DNA of 64,000 bases from positions 62,001 to 126,000 of the forward strand of contig JAEZGI010000020.1 of the NCBI GenBank assembly GCA_023416995.1. The letters run 5' to 3'. Every line of letters begins with the position of its first letter. Within the stretch, counting starts at the first letter, position 1. Shown in pieces: positions 1 through 8,773 of this stretch. The notes under the pieces are model-generated. The model saw only the letters and a program-made list of their open reading frames with translations, did no database searches and was not told the origin of the DNA. Origin of the DNA: Bacteroidota bacterium (GTDB lineage: Bacteria; Bacteroidota; Bacteroidia; Chitinophagales; Chitinophagaceae). The position numbers and the translations under genes are program-made.

Positions 1-384
1 AGCGAGGATTACAAGCAATATCGAATACCCGATCCGATAAAACGAACTTAATCCATGAATGGTTCTGACTATGAGGTTATCCCATATCCATAAAGCGAAA
101 ACAACTGCCAGCACCACATGGAAAACCCAGCGTCGCCGCTGAAAGGAGCCCCATAGTTTAAATTGCCAGACAAAAAGCAAACCCTCGAGTAATACATAAA
201 TGTTTGAGGGCATTAAAGAACCGGTTCTTTCCTGGAACAGGTACGCGAAAATTTCTGCCAGCAGTCCAAGCCAGCATATGTATATAAAGGGGTGATAAGA
301 CGGTTCAATCTGATTGTACCTTATCACCCCGAGTATGGCAGCAATGATGATGCTGAATGTTGAAATGTATGCTATTATCTCCAA
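1..384 (-). CDS. Integral membrane protein, C-terminal part cut by the window edge
   Basis: An open minus-strand frame runs off the left edge with no stop. The visible part (about 128 residues) has four hydrophobic helices and the beginning of a fifth, joined by short charged turns such as FQRRR, so it is a polytopic inner-membrane protein. There is no ATG: the frame opens after an in-frame TGA and offers only TTG at 384 or ATA at 393. An ATA start would overlap the TAA of the upstream gene (392-390), which suggests translational coupling; TTG leaves a 5-base gap. I do not recognise the family and cannot assign a function. It is probably co-transcribed with the gene ending at 390. Confidence 0.6.
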   Translation of the reverse strand, partial: MEIIAYISTFSIIIAAILGVIRYNQIEPSYHPFIYICWLGLLAEIFAYLFQERTGSLMPSNIYVLLEGLLFVWQFKLWGSFQRRRWVFHVVLAVVFALWIWDNLIVRTIHGLSSFYRIGYSILLVILA

Positions 385-389
385 GCTGT

Positions 390-830
390 TTATGGTATTG
401 GGTCGGAATCACCGTATGGTGGGCAACGCTGACTATCTTCCAGTATCACAGCATCGCGGCCCGGTGCATTCGATATTAAGCTTCTTTGTGTTTGTTCTTG
501 TACAGGAACCCTGTTTGTCCAGATATTTGATCCGTCACTTCTCACACCAACCAAAACTGCGACCATCAGGGGAATCTGCTCACCTTTTTCCTCCTTCAAT
601 TTAACACCATAATGAATACGGATACCCACACAATCATCCTGGGCAAGAATAGACAGGATACTCTTTTGATTGAATGCTTCAGAGGTCGGCAATATGCCGT
701 ATTCCTTTTCAAGATGCGAATACCTTGCATTCAGCAGCTCTCCTTTCATTTCCTGGAAAGTACCGATTAACTTCCTGGCTTCGTCCAGGTCAATAAAGTG
801 ATTAAGATCCGTAAGATTTTTGATGTCCAT
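390..830 (-). CDS. Conserved hypothetical cytosolic protein, 146 residues
   Basis: A soluble-looking protein with a helical N-terminal half (acidic and basic heptads around residues 10-55) and a beta-rich second half. There is no signal peptide, membrane segment or familiar catalytic motif; the C-terminal tail is proline-rich with a CPPYGDSDP segment. It starts at an ATG and lies directly upstream of, and nearly overlapping, the truncated membrane-protein gene, so the two are likely a transcriptional pair. I do not recognise the family. It is called a gene because it fills the frame, has a plausible amino-acid composition and is coupled to its neighbour. Confidence 0.6.
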   Translation of the reverse strand: MDIKNLTDLNHFIDLDEARKLIGTFQEMKGELLNARYSHLEKEYGILPTSEAFNQKSILSILAQDDCVGIRIHYGVKLKEEKGEQIPLMVAVLVGVRSDGSNIWTNRVPVQEQTQRSLISNAPGRDAVILEDSQRCPPYGDSDPIP

Positions 831-913
831 GTCGGTTTGATTTAAAGGTTATAGATCAAAGAAACTAAAATTATCAAAACACGGCTTACGATCCGTGCGT
901 ATAACTACGGATT

Positions 914-1366
914 TTAATTGATCCCAATCTGAATTTCTGTAAGATTGTTACCGGGTCTGGCAAAATCAATATTTGTGTAAGCCTCACGGGTAACCCCATA
1001 CGTAGCCAGGCCATCCGAATTGATCTTATCACTCATTTTTTTATAGGTTCCTGCAAGCTCGCTCCAGCTACCAGAATGCGTAGCCGATAAACACCTGAAC
1101 GCCGGAAATTCTGCATACAAAATATTATCTCTTGTTACTGGAAGCCTGGAGATTGGTATGGCGATCAACAGCGTGAATAAGGTATCAGGGTTACCGTTGG
1201 CCCCAAAATAAAACCAGTGAACCGGGCCGGTTATCAACAAATTTTGTTTCGCAGCTTCTTTTTGCAACTCAAGCGCAACAGTGCCGATCTTATCATGAAG
1301 CGTATTCAAGGTAACTATAAAAGATGAATACAATACGTTCATAGCGGGAAGAGTTTTTACCTGCAT
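914..1366 (-). CDS. GyrI-like / AraC effector-binding-domain protein
   Basis: About 150 residues that match the stand-alone GyrI-like (SOUL/AraC effector-binding) fold: an N-terminal strand and helix, a GPVHWFYFG segment, the TLLIAIPIS strand, and a late block FRCLSATHSGSWSELAGTYK in which the alternating hydrophobic and aromatic residues line the ligand pocket in this family. The ending with NLTEIQIGI is also typical. Such proteins bind small hydrophobic or cationic molecules, or inhibit gyrase; the ligand cannot be read from sequence. It lies 65 bases after the WYL-domain regulator at 1432-2406 on the same strand, and this pairing suggests that the regulator and effector-binding protein work together. 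Confidence 0.75.
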   Translation of the reverse strand: MQVKTLPAMNVLYSSFIVTLNTLHDKIGTVALELQKEAAKQNLLITGPVHWFYFGANGNPDTLFTLLIAIPISRLPVTRDNILYAEFPAFRCLSATHSGSWSELAGTYKKMSDKINSDGLATYGVTREAYTNIDFARPGNNLTEIQIGIN

Positions 1367-1431
1367 AATTTTTCATTTTTGCAAATAACGTGCTGTTAAC
1401 TGTCAACCCTATGTCAGTAAGATTTGAAATA

Positions 1432-2406
1432 TTACGGCTCCGCATATAAAGATTCGGGCAGGAAGTGACTGCGCATTTCTTCAGCAAAACGAATCATCTT
1501 TTCTTGTAGTGGTTCAGGGGAGATAATGGTAATTGCATTCGTGTAAGAAATAAGCCATCGTCCGAAACTTTCAAGACATGAGATCAGAAAACGCATTTGC
1601 ACTCCGGCATCAGTTTCTTCTTCAGAAACAAAACCAAAATAATACTTTAATGATTTTATTGACCGGGCCACTTCTTTATCAAAAACGACAATTGCCTCTA
1701 TAAGGTTTTCGCGGCTCTGAATTTTATCAATGTAATCTTTGAGTGAGGGATGTGTACCCGCTTCAAAACAATCACCGGTAAGTGTGAGGCTGTGTATCTT
1801 GTCTACACGAAAATCGCGGTAGTCCTTTCTTAATGAGCACCAGGCTATCAGGTGCCAGCTATTGCCGTAATAATATAGCCCGATCGGTTCTATGACCCGG
1901 TTAGTGGTTTCCTCTTTATAGTTAGAATGATAAATGATGCGAAGACATTTCCGATGAACAATTGCATGCTGGATGTTTGACAAATGCTGTTGACCAAAAT
2001 CCTCGCCTAACGGATAGTTTCGTTTTGTGATATGGATATGTTCAGTGAGTTGCTCAACATATTCGCGGTCTGTGCCGCGTAACACCGCCTTGATCTTATA
2101 TAATGCACCTTCGAAGTGTTTGCGTACGGAAAGGTCAGTATATTGTTCTGCGAGCTTCGCCCCCATGATCAAAGCACTTGCTTCATCCCGGGTGAACATC
2201 ACCGGTGGTAACCTATACCCTTCCATTACTGAATATCCTATACCCGCTTCACCGATAACAGGAACACCGCTTTCTTCCAATGCTTTCACATCGCGATACA
2301 CTGTCCGCAGACTTATATTGAACCGGTCCGCAATATCCTGGGCGGTCACCTTTTTTTTGGATTGAAGATGGGTCAGAATTGCATGCAGACGGTCAATCCG
2401 GTTCAT
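1432..2406 (-). CDS. YafY-type transcriptional regulator with HTH and WYL domains
   Basis: The first 60 residues form a winged helix-turn-helix of the HTH_11/DeoR type (MNRIDRLHAILTHL, then a recognition helix ISLRTVYRDVKALEE). A GYRLPPVMFT linker follows, and a WYL domain covers roughly residues 145-225 (LRIIYHSNY, GLYYYGNSWHLIAWC, RDFRVDKI), ending in a WCX-like C-terminal extension. WYL domains sense nucleic-acid or nucleotide ligands in several systems. Length (324 residues) is normal for YafY proteins. The partner is probably the GyrI-like protein immediately downstream. The gene starts 27 bases after the ispG stop on the same strand. The regulated genes cannot be deduced. Confidence 0.85.
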   Translation of the reverse strand: MNRIDRLHAILTHLQSKKKVTAQDIADRFNISLRTVYRDVKALEESGVPVIGEAGIGYSVMEGYRLPPVMFTRDEASALIMGAKLAEQYTDLSVRKHFEGALYKIKAVLRGTDREYVEQLTEHIHITKRNYPLGEDFGQQHLSNIQHAIVHRKCLRIIYHSNYKEETTNRVIEPIGLYYYGNSWHLIAWCSLRKDYRDFRVDKIHSLTLTGDCFEAGTHPSLKDYIDKIQSRENLIEAIVVFDKEVARSIKSLKYYFGFVSEEETDAGVQMRFLISCLESFGRWLISYTNAITIISPEPLQEKMIRFAEEMRSHFLPESLYAEP

Positions 2407-2433
2407 TGCATTATTGATTGATAAGGTAAAAAA

Positions 2434-4422
2434 TCAGGCGGGCTCTAACCATGCGCCATTTTCTTTCAATAGATTGATCAATTCTTCAACAGCAATATCG
2501 CTGTTCACGGAACGCTTCACCACTTCTTTCCCTTTATATAGTGTAATTTTCCCGGGCCCGCTTCCAACATAACCAAAATCGGCATCAGCCATCTCGCCTG
2601 GTCCATTCACTATACAACCCATCACCGCTATCTTTAATCCTTTCAGATGATTGGTTACTGCCCGGATTTTTGCAGTAGTTTCCTGCAGGTCGAACAATGT
2701 ACGGCCACAAGAAGGACATGAAATGTATTCCGTCCTTGAAATGCGCGTTCTTGTTGCCTGTAATATCGAAAAGGCAGTGTTGTTTAAAAACTGTTCAATC
2801 GTTTGATTACTCCGGTAAATGCGGCCCTCATCCTGAAACAGGGTTCTCCTTAAATTCGGGTCATTATATCGCTCTTGTGTCATGCCAAGCGTGATACCAT
2901 CACCAAAACCATCAAGAAGTAATGCGCCTGCTTCCGTTGAATAATGTATAAGATGTTCGCCAATTGTGTGCCAATTGCTATCAACCATGATAACAACAGG
3001 ATTTTCAATTTTACGAACCATCATTTCGATCAGCATCCTGCGTACAGCATGCATCGCCCGGGGATGCTGGCTGCCAAGACAAATAACCACTGTAGGATCA
3101 TTTGCCGCTTTCATCAGCCATTCAAGTTCCTCGGCATCGTTGCTGCCGGTGTAGCAATCGATTATCACAAAATTCAGCCTGTCGCTTTTGACCGTTGCAG
3201 TGGCAAAACCGCTGCCCGCCCAAAGCGGAAAATATTTTGATTTGTCGGGTGCTTCCTGCCAATGATTGGGCGAGGTGATCACTTTCAGGGTGCCGGGCAA
3301 TGCAAACGACAAAGCCGCTGTTCCCGTAAAGATATAGTCCGCAGCGGCATCGGAGATGTGCCACTTATCGTTGCCTTCATCATAACGATAGCCTATATTA
3401 ACCAGATCCGCAGGTGTTATAGATGATAATTTACTGAGATCCGCAATTACTACAGGTACATGTGCCGCACCTATGTTGTCAACTTCAAATGTTTTTCTGC
3501 GGATGTAATTGTACGGGTCATAAGGGAGTTTCTCAATTGTCGGTAATTCTCCGGAACCCTTGTTCAACGCAGGTTCATAACGTTTAACAATATTCCGGCA
3601 AACGGGTATTTCCAGTTCCGGATCCTCGGTTAGGGATACCCGTATGGTATCACCAATCCCATCTTCGAGCAGGGTGCCGATACCAACGGCAGATTTGATA
3701 CGTCCATCTTCACCGTCGCCAGCTTCTGTAACACCAAGATGTAAGGGATAACATTCATTGAACTCAAGCTGCATTTGCCGCACCAGCAATCGATAAGCCT
3801 GCACCATCACTTGCGGGTTGCTGCTTTTCATGCTGAGGATGATGTTATGATAATTTTCATCACGGGCTATCCGCAGAAATTCCATCGCGCTTTCTACCAT
3901 ACCCATTGGCGTATCACCATACCTGCTCATAATACGGTCACTCAATGAACCATGATTGGTACCTATGCGCATGGCAGTTCCATATTCACGGCAAATCTTA
4001 ACAAGGGGTCTAAACCGATCACGTATTCTTTCAATCTCCTCAAGATATTGCTGGTCGGTATACCCGATAAATTCGAACTTCTTTTTATCGACATAATTGC
4101 CGGGATTGACACGCACCTTTTCAACAATACGGGCAGCAATTTCGGCGGCATTAGGGGTAAAATGTATATCCGCTATCAGTGGCGTGGTATAACCCCGTCT
4201 TCTTAACTCGTCCCTGATATTACGGAGATTTTCTGCTTCATTTTTGCTTGGTGCAGTGATACGCACCAACTCGGCACCCGCTTCTATACAACGAATTGTT
4301 TGCTCAACCGTAGCAATCGTGTCCATGGTATCGGTGGTGGTCATGGTTTGCACACGAATGGGATGGTTATTGCCTAACAACAGATCACCTATCTTCACTT
4401 CACGGGTCTTAAGACGCATCAT
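2434..4422 (-). CDS. ispG: 4-hydroxy-3-methylbut-2-enyl diphosphate synthase, long form
   Basis: Catalyses the reductive conversion of methylerythritol cyclodiphosphate to HMBPP in the MEP isoprenoid pathway, in the cytosol, using a [4Fe-4S] cluster. The N-terminal TIM-barrel starts with VKIGDLLLGNNHPIRVQTMT and includes the ELVRITAP and PLIADIHF strands. The C-terminal ferredoxin-like domain has cluster ligands C569, C572 and C603, and E610 in the MGCIVNGPGE motif. At 662 residues it is far longer than the E. coli enzyme (about 370) because of a central insert of roughly 250 residues, the layout known from Bacteroidota, Chlamydiae and plastids. It lies between batC and the WYL regulator on the same strand. 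A second in-frame ATG one codon downstream is an equally good start. Confidence 0.95.
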   Translation of the reverse strand: MMRLKTREVKIGDLLLGNNHPIRVQTMTTTDTMDTIATVEQTIRCIEAGAELVRITAPSKNEAENLRNIRDELRRRGYTTPLIADIHFTPNAAEIAARIVEKVRVNPGNYVDKKKFEFIGYTDQQYLEEIERIRDRFRPLVKICREYGTAMRIGTNHGSLSDRIMSRYGDTPMGMVESAMEFLRIARDENYHNIILSMKSSNPQVMVQAYRLLVRQMQLEFNECYPLHLGVTEAGDGEDGRIKSAVGIGTLLEDGIGDTIRVSLTEDPELEIPVCRNIVKRYEPALNKGSGELPTIEKLPYDPYNYIRRKTFEVDNIGAAHVPVVIADLSKLSSITPADLVNIGYRYDEGNDKWHISDAAADYIFTGTAALSFALPGTLKVITSPNHWQEAPDKSKYFPLWAGSGFATATVKSDRLNFVIIDCYTGSNDAEELEWLMKAANDPTVVICLGSQHPRAMHAVRRMLIEMMVRKIENPVVIMVDSNWHTIGEHLIHYSTEAGALLLDGFGDGITLGMTQERYNDPNLRRTLFQDEGRIYRSNQTIEQFLNNTAFSILQATRTRISRTEYISCPSCGRTLFDLQETTAKIRAVTNHLKGLKIAVMGCIVNGPGEMADADFGYVGSGPGKITLYKGKEVVKRSVNSDIAVEELINLLKENGAWLEPA

Positions 4423-4491
4423 ACTATAGCTTTTGGTACCGGGTTACAGAATTTTTACCCGCGTCGCGAAGTTACTAAACAAGGTTTGAAA

Positions 4492-5145
4492 TCACCAGTC
4501 CTTATCGGGTTGACCGGCAGCGCGATTACGGTTTTGCTGCATCTTTTGTTGAATTTCCTGTTCCTTTTGACGAAGGGCCTTCATCAACTGCTCTACCTGC
4601 TTGCGGTTGAACTTGCTTTGTTGCTGCTGTTGCTGTTGTTGCTGCTTTTTTTGCTGCTGCTGTTGTTGTTTTTTCTGTTCGTTTTGTTTGTTATTATCGC
4701 CCGACTGGTTTTGTTTTTTCAACTCCCACAAGGCTTTCTGAAGATTGTGCCGGGCATCAGAATCATTGGGGTCCATTTTCAACGCAGCTTTATATTCGGC
4801 AATACTTTCCATCAGCTTTTTTTGCCTTGTATAAGTAACACCCTTGTTGTAAGTGTTCTTCTCTTTAAACGATTTATCCTTACTAAGTTTTATAGATCGT
4901 TCATAAGCTTCGCGCGCTTCATCAAAACCATCTTTTTTAAACACAGCATTGCCAAGATTATAATTCAGCGTTTCGTTGTCGGGATCCGCTTCCATGGCCT
5001 TGCGGTATTCAGCAATGGCTTCTTCGAACTTGCCTTCCTTATATAGTTCGTTTGCTTTAGCAATAGACTTGTTGGCAGATTGAGCGTAACCGTCCGTCAT
5101 AAAAGCTACAATTGCAAAGCACAATATGAAATTCAACCTCTTCAT
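4492..5145 (-). CDS. batC: BatC-like TPR protein of the aerotolerance (Bat) system
   Basis: A 217-residue exported protein: a signal peptide of about 22 residues ending at GYAQ, then three to four tetratricopeptide repeats (KANELYKEGKFEEAIAEYRKA, NLGNAVFKKDGFDEAREAYE, NKGVTYTRQKKLMESIAEYK), then a low-complexity Q/K tail. Bat proteins act in the cell envelope and are linked to oxidative-stress tolerance; BatC and BatB are thought to form a complex. The ATG at 5145 overlaps the batB stop as ATGA, so I prefer it to an in-frame ATG four codons earlier, which would put charged residues before the signal peptide. Only batB is adjacent; batA and batD are not seen here. Confidence 0.85.
   Translation of the reverse strand: MKRLNFILCFAIVAFMTDGYAQSANKSIAKANELYKEGKFEEAIAEYRKAMEADPDNETLNYNLGNAVFKKDGFDEAREAYERSIKLSKDKSFKEKNTYNKGVTYTRQKKLMESIAEYKAALKMDPNDSDARHNLQKALWELKKQNQSGDNNKQNEQKKQQQQQQKKQQQQQQQQQSKFNRKQVEQLMKALRQKEQEIQQKMQQNRNRAAGQPDKDW
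4618..4677 (-). repeat. Trinucleotide-rich glutamine tract inside batC
   Basis: Sixty bases made almost entirely of CAA and CAG codons on the minus strand, encoding nine glutamines, two lysines, six glutamines, two lysines and a further glutamine. The mixture of CAA and CAG means it is not a perfect slippage tract, but it is the most repetitive coding stretch in the window and may vary in length between strains. Confidence 0.85.
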
Positions 5146-6140
5146 GCTGCGTTCCATTTTTTTTCAGGAAGAAAAAATTCAACTACTAGTAACAGCAAGG
5201 CGGCTGCAAGGAACCATTGGAAATAATCCTGGTAATCTTTGAATGCGCTGTCTTCCAGGGCGGTCTGTTCTATAGACCTCAGTTTTTGCATTACCTGTTC
5301 TACTGCCGGGGCGGCATCTGTAAGGCGGATATAAACACCTGAGGTTGACCCGGCAAGTTGTTGCAATTCGGTTTCATTAAGTTTTGAGATTACGGTCTGC
5401 CCCTGCGCGTCACGTTTGTATTCATTACTCATCGGGTCAATAATGGGTGCGCCTTCAGGTGAGCCGATCCCGATGGTATTTATCATCACCCCGTTGTCTG
5501 CCATTTCCAAAGCAAGCTTCAACGCTTCAGGATCATGATCTTCACCATCGGTGATTAACACCATCGATTTATATTTTCGTTCCTTGCTGTTAAATGCTGA
5601 ATTACCCAGACGGAGTGCTTCGGCTATGACCGTTCCTTGCGTTGGTACCACGGCGGGGCCGGCATTCTGCACATACATCTTTGCTGCAGCATGATCGGCC
5701 GTCAGGGGCATCTGCAGATAGGCACGGCCAGCGAACAAAACCAATCCTACCCGGTCATTTGATAATTCATCAATAAGCCTGTAAACAAACTGTCTCGATA
5801 CCTCCAGCCGGTTCGGTTTACTGTCCTGGGCCAGCATACTTTTACTGACATCGAGCGCGATAACCACATCGACGCCTTTCCTGGCCACCGGGTCCATCGC
5901 CCCCGGCTTTTGCAGGTTAGCAGCACCAAGAACAACAGCGATGATTGCTGTTACAGCCAGGAGAAACTTAACAAGAAAACGTGCAGGTGAATAACCGGAC
6001 ATTAGTTCCTCTACCAATCTTTTGTCGCCGATTTTTTTTTGCACCGATTGTTTCCACCGCAACACCATCATAAACAGCATGATGAGTACCGGGACAATAA
6101 GCAGAAAAAAGAGATAGCCTGTGTACTGGAAATGGAACAT
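5142..6140 (-). CDS. batB: BatB-like von Willebrand factor A membrane protein
   Basis: 332 residues: two N-terminal membrane helices (about 8-27 and 56-75), an exposed vWA domain, and a final membrane helix near 309-326 followed by PEKKWNAA. The metal-ion-dependent adhesion site is intact, D97-x-S99-x-S101 in ALDVSKSM, with a second acidic patch in ITDGEDHD. Proteins of this form are part of the Bat envelope system that often neighbours a MoxR AAA ATPase. Here only batC follows, overlapping by four bases. The upstream gene on this strand (the beta-lactamase-like lipoprotein) ends 118 bases before the start, so batB may have its own promoter. Confidence 0.88.
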   Translation of the reverse strand: MFHFQYTGYLFFLLIVPVLIMLFMMVLRWKQSVQKKIGDKRLVEELMSGYSPARFLVKFLLAVTAIIAVVLGAANLQKPGAMDPVARKGVDVVIALDVSKSMLAQDSKPNRLEVSRQFVYRLIDELSNDRVGLVLFAGRAYLQMPLTADHAAAKMYVQNAGPAVVPTQGTVIAEALRLGNSAFNSKERKYKSMVLITDGEDHDPEALKLALEMADNGVMINTIGIGSPEGAPIIDPMSNEYKRDAQGQTVISKLNETELQQLAGSTSGVYIRLTDAAPAVEQVMQKLRSIEQTALEDSAFKDYQDYFQWFLAAALLLLVVEFFLPEKKWNAA

Positions 6141-6258
6141 AAGAGGAATAAAGTCAGTAGATTAATTCCTTCAAATATAGCAAAAGCGGTGCCCTTAAGA
6201 CTGCGCGGTTTCGTTAAATATCAATTTTCAGATGGATTCACGCAGCGTCGCTGACCAT

Positions 6259-7107
6259 TTATCTTTTCCCCTCAAAAAATCCGTAATGTTTAAGAATGTC
6301 TTTGAGGAGATTGATACGTGCTGTGCGGAGATCAAGTGTCTTATCGGGCGTTTCAACCTGGAGCACAAAGAAATATGGATGTTGATTTTCTTCGATCCAG
6401 CCAATCATCCAGCCAAGTGAATGTCCTTTTTCAGTGTAACCCCAGCCCGTCTTGTAACTCAGCGAATAATTTGAATTTTGCTCCTGCAGCATCATTCCTC
6501 TCACCAGCCGCTGCGTTCTTTTTTGAAACGGAAGCTGATCAAAATAAAGACGTTTTACCACTCCGAGCTGTTCATCGGCCGTCACTTTAGCGGAATTGTC
6601 GAGCCAGAAGGTATCAAGGTTGTTGACAATCTTAAATGGTTGGTAGCGTCGGCCATAACCCAACGAGTCGAGCCAGAACTGCATGGTATCCTTACCGATC
6701 CTGGTTGCGAGCTCCTGGTACCACGGCGGGCATGAAAGACGGAAGGCCTGGTTCATAGGCAGATCCGCATCACATTCTGGTCTTCCCCTGGTGAGTCCAT
6801 CCCAGCGAATTACAGTGTTGGTGTCGATAATGCGGCCGGTTTCTATCCCAATCAGCGAATTGATCACTTTGAACGTTGATGCAGGTTGATATGCGCTGTC
6901 ACGGAAACGGATTACATTATAGATGTCGAAATTCCCTTTACCGTTATCAAACATCCCGAATGTGCCCTCCAGGTTATATTTTTTGAAGTATTGCCCGAGT
7001 TCCTCGTCGTTTTTGACATTGTTGGGCGAACAGCCCATTAACAACAATGCCGATAATACTGTCACTAGAAATTTGTTCACGCGAAAATTTTGCACAAAGG
7101 TAAGCAC
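6259..7107 (-). CDS. Class D (OXA-type) beta-lactamase family lipoprotein with altered motifs
   Basis: A serine penicillin-recognising protein of 282 residues. Active-site tetrad S77-T78-F79-K80 and the KTG box at 219-221 (SYKTGWG) are intact. Two other class D landmarks are altered: the S-x-V box reads S125-C126-P127, and YGN reads Y151-G152-R153. A lipobox LLMGC places it on a membrane facing the periplasm. An in-frame GTG at 7080 would begin the protein directly with VNKFLVTVLSALLLMGC and gives a cleaner lipoprotein signal than the ATG used here. It begins 10 bases after the trehalase stop, so the two are probably co-transcribed. It could hydrolyse beta-lactams or be a BlaR/MecR-sensor-like binding protein; activity is not certain. 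Confidence 0.82.
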   Translation of the reverse strand: MLTFVQNFRVNKFLVTVLSALLLMGCSPNNVKNDEELGQYFKKYNLEGTFGMFDNGKGNFDIYNVIRFRDSAYQPASTFKVINSLIGIETGRIIDTNTVIRWDGLTRGRPECDADLPMNQAFRLSCPPWYQELATRIGKDTMQFWLDSLGYGRRYQPFKIVNNLDTFWLDNSAKVTADEQLGVVKRLYFDQLPFQKRTQRLVRGMMLQEQNSNYSLSYKTGWGYTEKGHSLGWMIGWIEENQHPYFFVLQVETPDKTLDLRTARINLLKDILKHYGFFEGKR

Positions 7108-7116
7108 ATGTTGTGT

Positions 7117-8679
7117 TTAATCAGAGCTTTCCTGTGGCAGGCCGTACATACTGATGAGTTTAAGAAGCACACCGTTGGTCCAACCAAAGCCATCCTGTGA
7201 TGGATATTCCCCGCCACCGGCGGGTTTTTTGAGATCGGTAACATCATATTTTTCCATGAGTTTGCCCGTCTCCCGGAACACCTGGGTGTTTAATGCGATC
7301 CATTTCCGGGCGATAGATGCGGCTAATTCTTTTTCTTCATAATTGTTCAAACCTTTGATTGCCATCCATTGCAGAGGTGCCCAGCCATTTGGTGCGTCCC
7401 ACTGGTGTCCGGTAACTTTTAGTGTTGATACAAGTCCCCCCTCTTTCAGGAACCGGCGCTTAAGTATGTAGGCGACATTTTTTACCCTTGCTGCAGGTGC
7501 CACATTGCAAAACAGTGGAGCCACACCGGCAAGAGAAAGTTTGGTGCTTATGCGTTTCGTGGCAATGTTATAATCAACATACCAGCCATTTACTGATGAC
7601 CAGCAGTATTTGTTGATTGCGTTTCTTCTTCGTTCAGCAATCTGTGTGAAGTATCTCTCTTTTAACCGGTCGCCGCGTATTTTGTAGGCACGGGCAAGTA
7701 CCAGCTCCAGGTTGTATAAAAAGCTATTCAGATCAACGGGTATGAGGTCGGTAGTTTGAATCGTAGCGAGGTTTTTATCATCGCGAAGCCAGCGGCTGCT
7801 GAAATCCCATCCGCTCTCGGCCGCAGATCTCAGATCGCGGTTCAGCCGCAGCCTTCTGGGTTCCGGTAAATCCTTACCCATCATGAAGTCTTCATAATAT
7901 GATTCCTGTCTGGGCTCTTCAGATTGATCGTAGTACCGGTTTAAGGTGCTGCCATCCGGCATTTTCACAACATGTTTTGTAGGTGCGGATCTGTCCATCC
8001 AGTAGTCATATTCTTTTTCAAGTGCAGAAAGATAGATGGCATATGCGGCATTCCCGGTCATTTCGGCGAGTAGTTCAACCATCATCGCAAAAAACGGAGG
8101 TTGCGATCTGCTCAGATAGTAGCTTCGGTTTCCATTAGGGATGTGCCCATACTCATTGATGAGATAAGCAAAATTGTTCACCATGTTTTCGATCAGCGCC
8201 CGCTCACCGCTCTCCTGCAAACCGAGCATGGTAAAATAGGAATCCCAATAATAAACTTCCCGGAAACGGCCACCGGGAACAATGTAGGGATAAGGCAGCG
8301 GCAGCAGGGAGTTTCCTTCGACTATGGCCCTGTCGGGTTTGCGGGTAAGCTGCGGCCAGAGATTTTTGATGTGCGTACGAACATCCTGCTGCGACGAGGT
8401 CACCTGGGAAGTGAGCGTGTCAGGAAGGAGGAAGTTTGCTTCAACAAACCTTTTGAGATCCATCAGTGAATCATCAGACGCTAGATAGGTGGCCATGATC
8501 GTTTCAACTGTTGACCTGGGCACCGCGTCAGCGAAGGTTTTGCTGTCGGCAAAGATCCTTTTTAATTGAACCTCGCGAAACAGCGCTCCGAATAATTTGT
8601 CTGGCGGCTGTACCGTTTGTGCGTGAGTCATAACACCAATCAAAAGATAAACAGGAAGCAAACAGATAACCTTATTCAT
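7117..8679 (-). CDS. treA: Periplasmic trehalase, glycoside hydrolase family 37
   Basis: Hydrolyses trehalose to two glucose molecules. Both GH37 signatures are visible: PGGRFREVYYWDSYF near residue 133 and QWDAPNGWAP near residue 416. Also conserved are IPNGNRSYYLSRSQPP, the ESGWDFSSRW segment with the catalytic aspartate, and the C-terminal GGGEYPSQDGFGWTNGV. A signal peptide (VICLLPVYLLIGVMTHAQ) exports it to the periplasm. Length 520 residues is normal. The gene is followed after 10 bases by the class D beta-lactamase-like gene. It starts just beyond the hairpin terminator at 8708-8737, so it must be transcribed from its own promoter near 8690. Confidence 0.93.
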   Translation of the reverse strand: MNKVICLLPVYLLIGVMTHAQTVQPPDKLFGALFREVQLKRIFADSKTFADAVPRSTVETIMATYLASDDSLMDLKRFVEANFLLPDTLTSQVTSSQQDVRTHIKNLWPQLTRKPDRAIVEGNSLLPLPYPYIVPGGRFREVYYWDSYFTMLGLQESGERALIENMVNNFAYLINEYGHIPNGNRSYYLSRSQPPFFAMMVELLAEMTGNAAYAIYLSALEKEYDYWMDRSAPTKHVVKMPDGSTLNRYYDQSEEPRQESYYEDFMMGKDLPEPRRLRLNRDLRSAAESGWDFSSRWLRDDKNLATIQTTDLIPVDLNSFLYNLELVLARAYKIRGDRLKERYFTQIAERRRNAINKYCWSSVNGWYVDYNIATKRISTKLSLAGVAPLFCNVAPAARVKNVAYILKRRFLKEGGLVSTLKVTGHQWDAPNGWAPLQWMAIKGLNNYEEKELAASIARKWIALNTQVFRETGKLMEKYDVTDLKKPAGGGEYPSQDGFGWTNGVLLKLISMYGLPQESSD

Positions 8680-8707
8680 TCGACCCGATTAACTTCTAAA
8701 TTAAGCA

Positions 8708-8737
8708 TAAAAAAACATCCCGTAGAAACGGGATGTT
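8708..8737 (-). terminator. Rho-independent terminator after the haloperoxidase operon
   Basis: On the minus strand a 9-bp perfect stem (ACATCCCGT with ACGGGATGT) closes a four-base loop and is followed directly by a run of seven T. It lies 37 bases after the stop of the gene at 8774-10327 and separates that operon from trehalase. Confidence 0.85.
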
Positions 8738-8773
8738 GTCATATAAAAAAACCACCAATTTAAACGTTGAACA

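Noticed and set aside
880..911. ATCCGT/ACGGAT hairpin after the GyrI-like gene
   Set aside because: Stem of six with a large loop and no T tract after it, too weak to call a terminator.
4486..5046. Long plus-strand frame rich in leucine opposite batC
   Set aside because: It is the reverse reading of the CAA/CAG tract and TPR codons of batC; leucine runs come from the complementary CTG/TTG codons.
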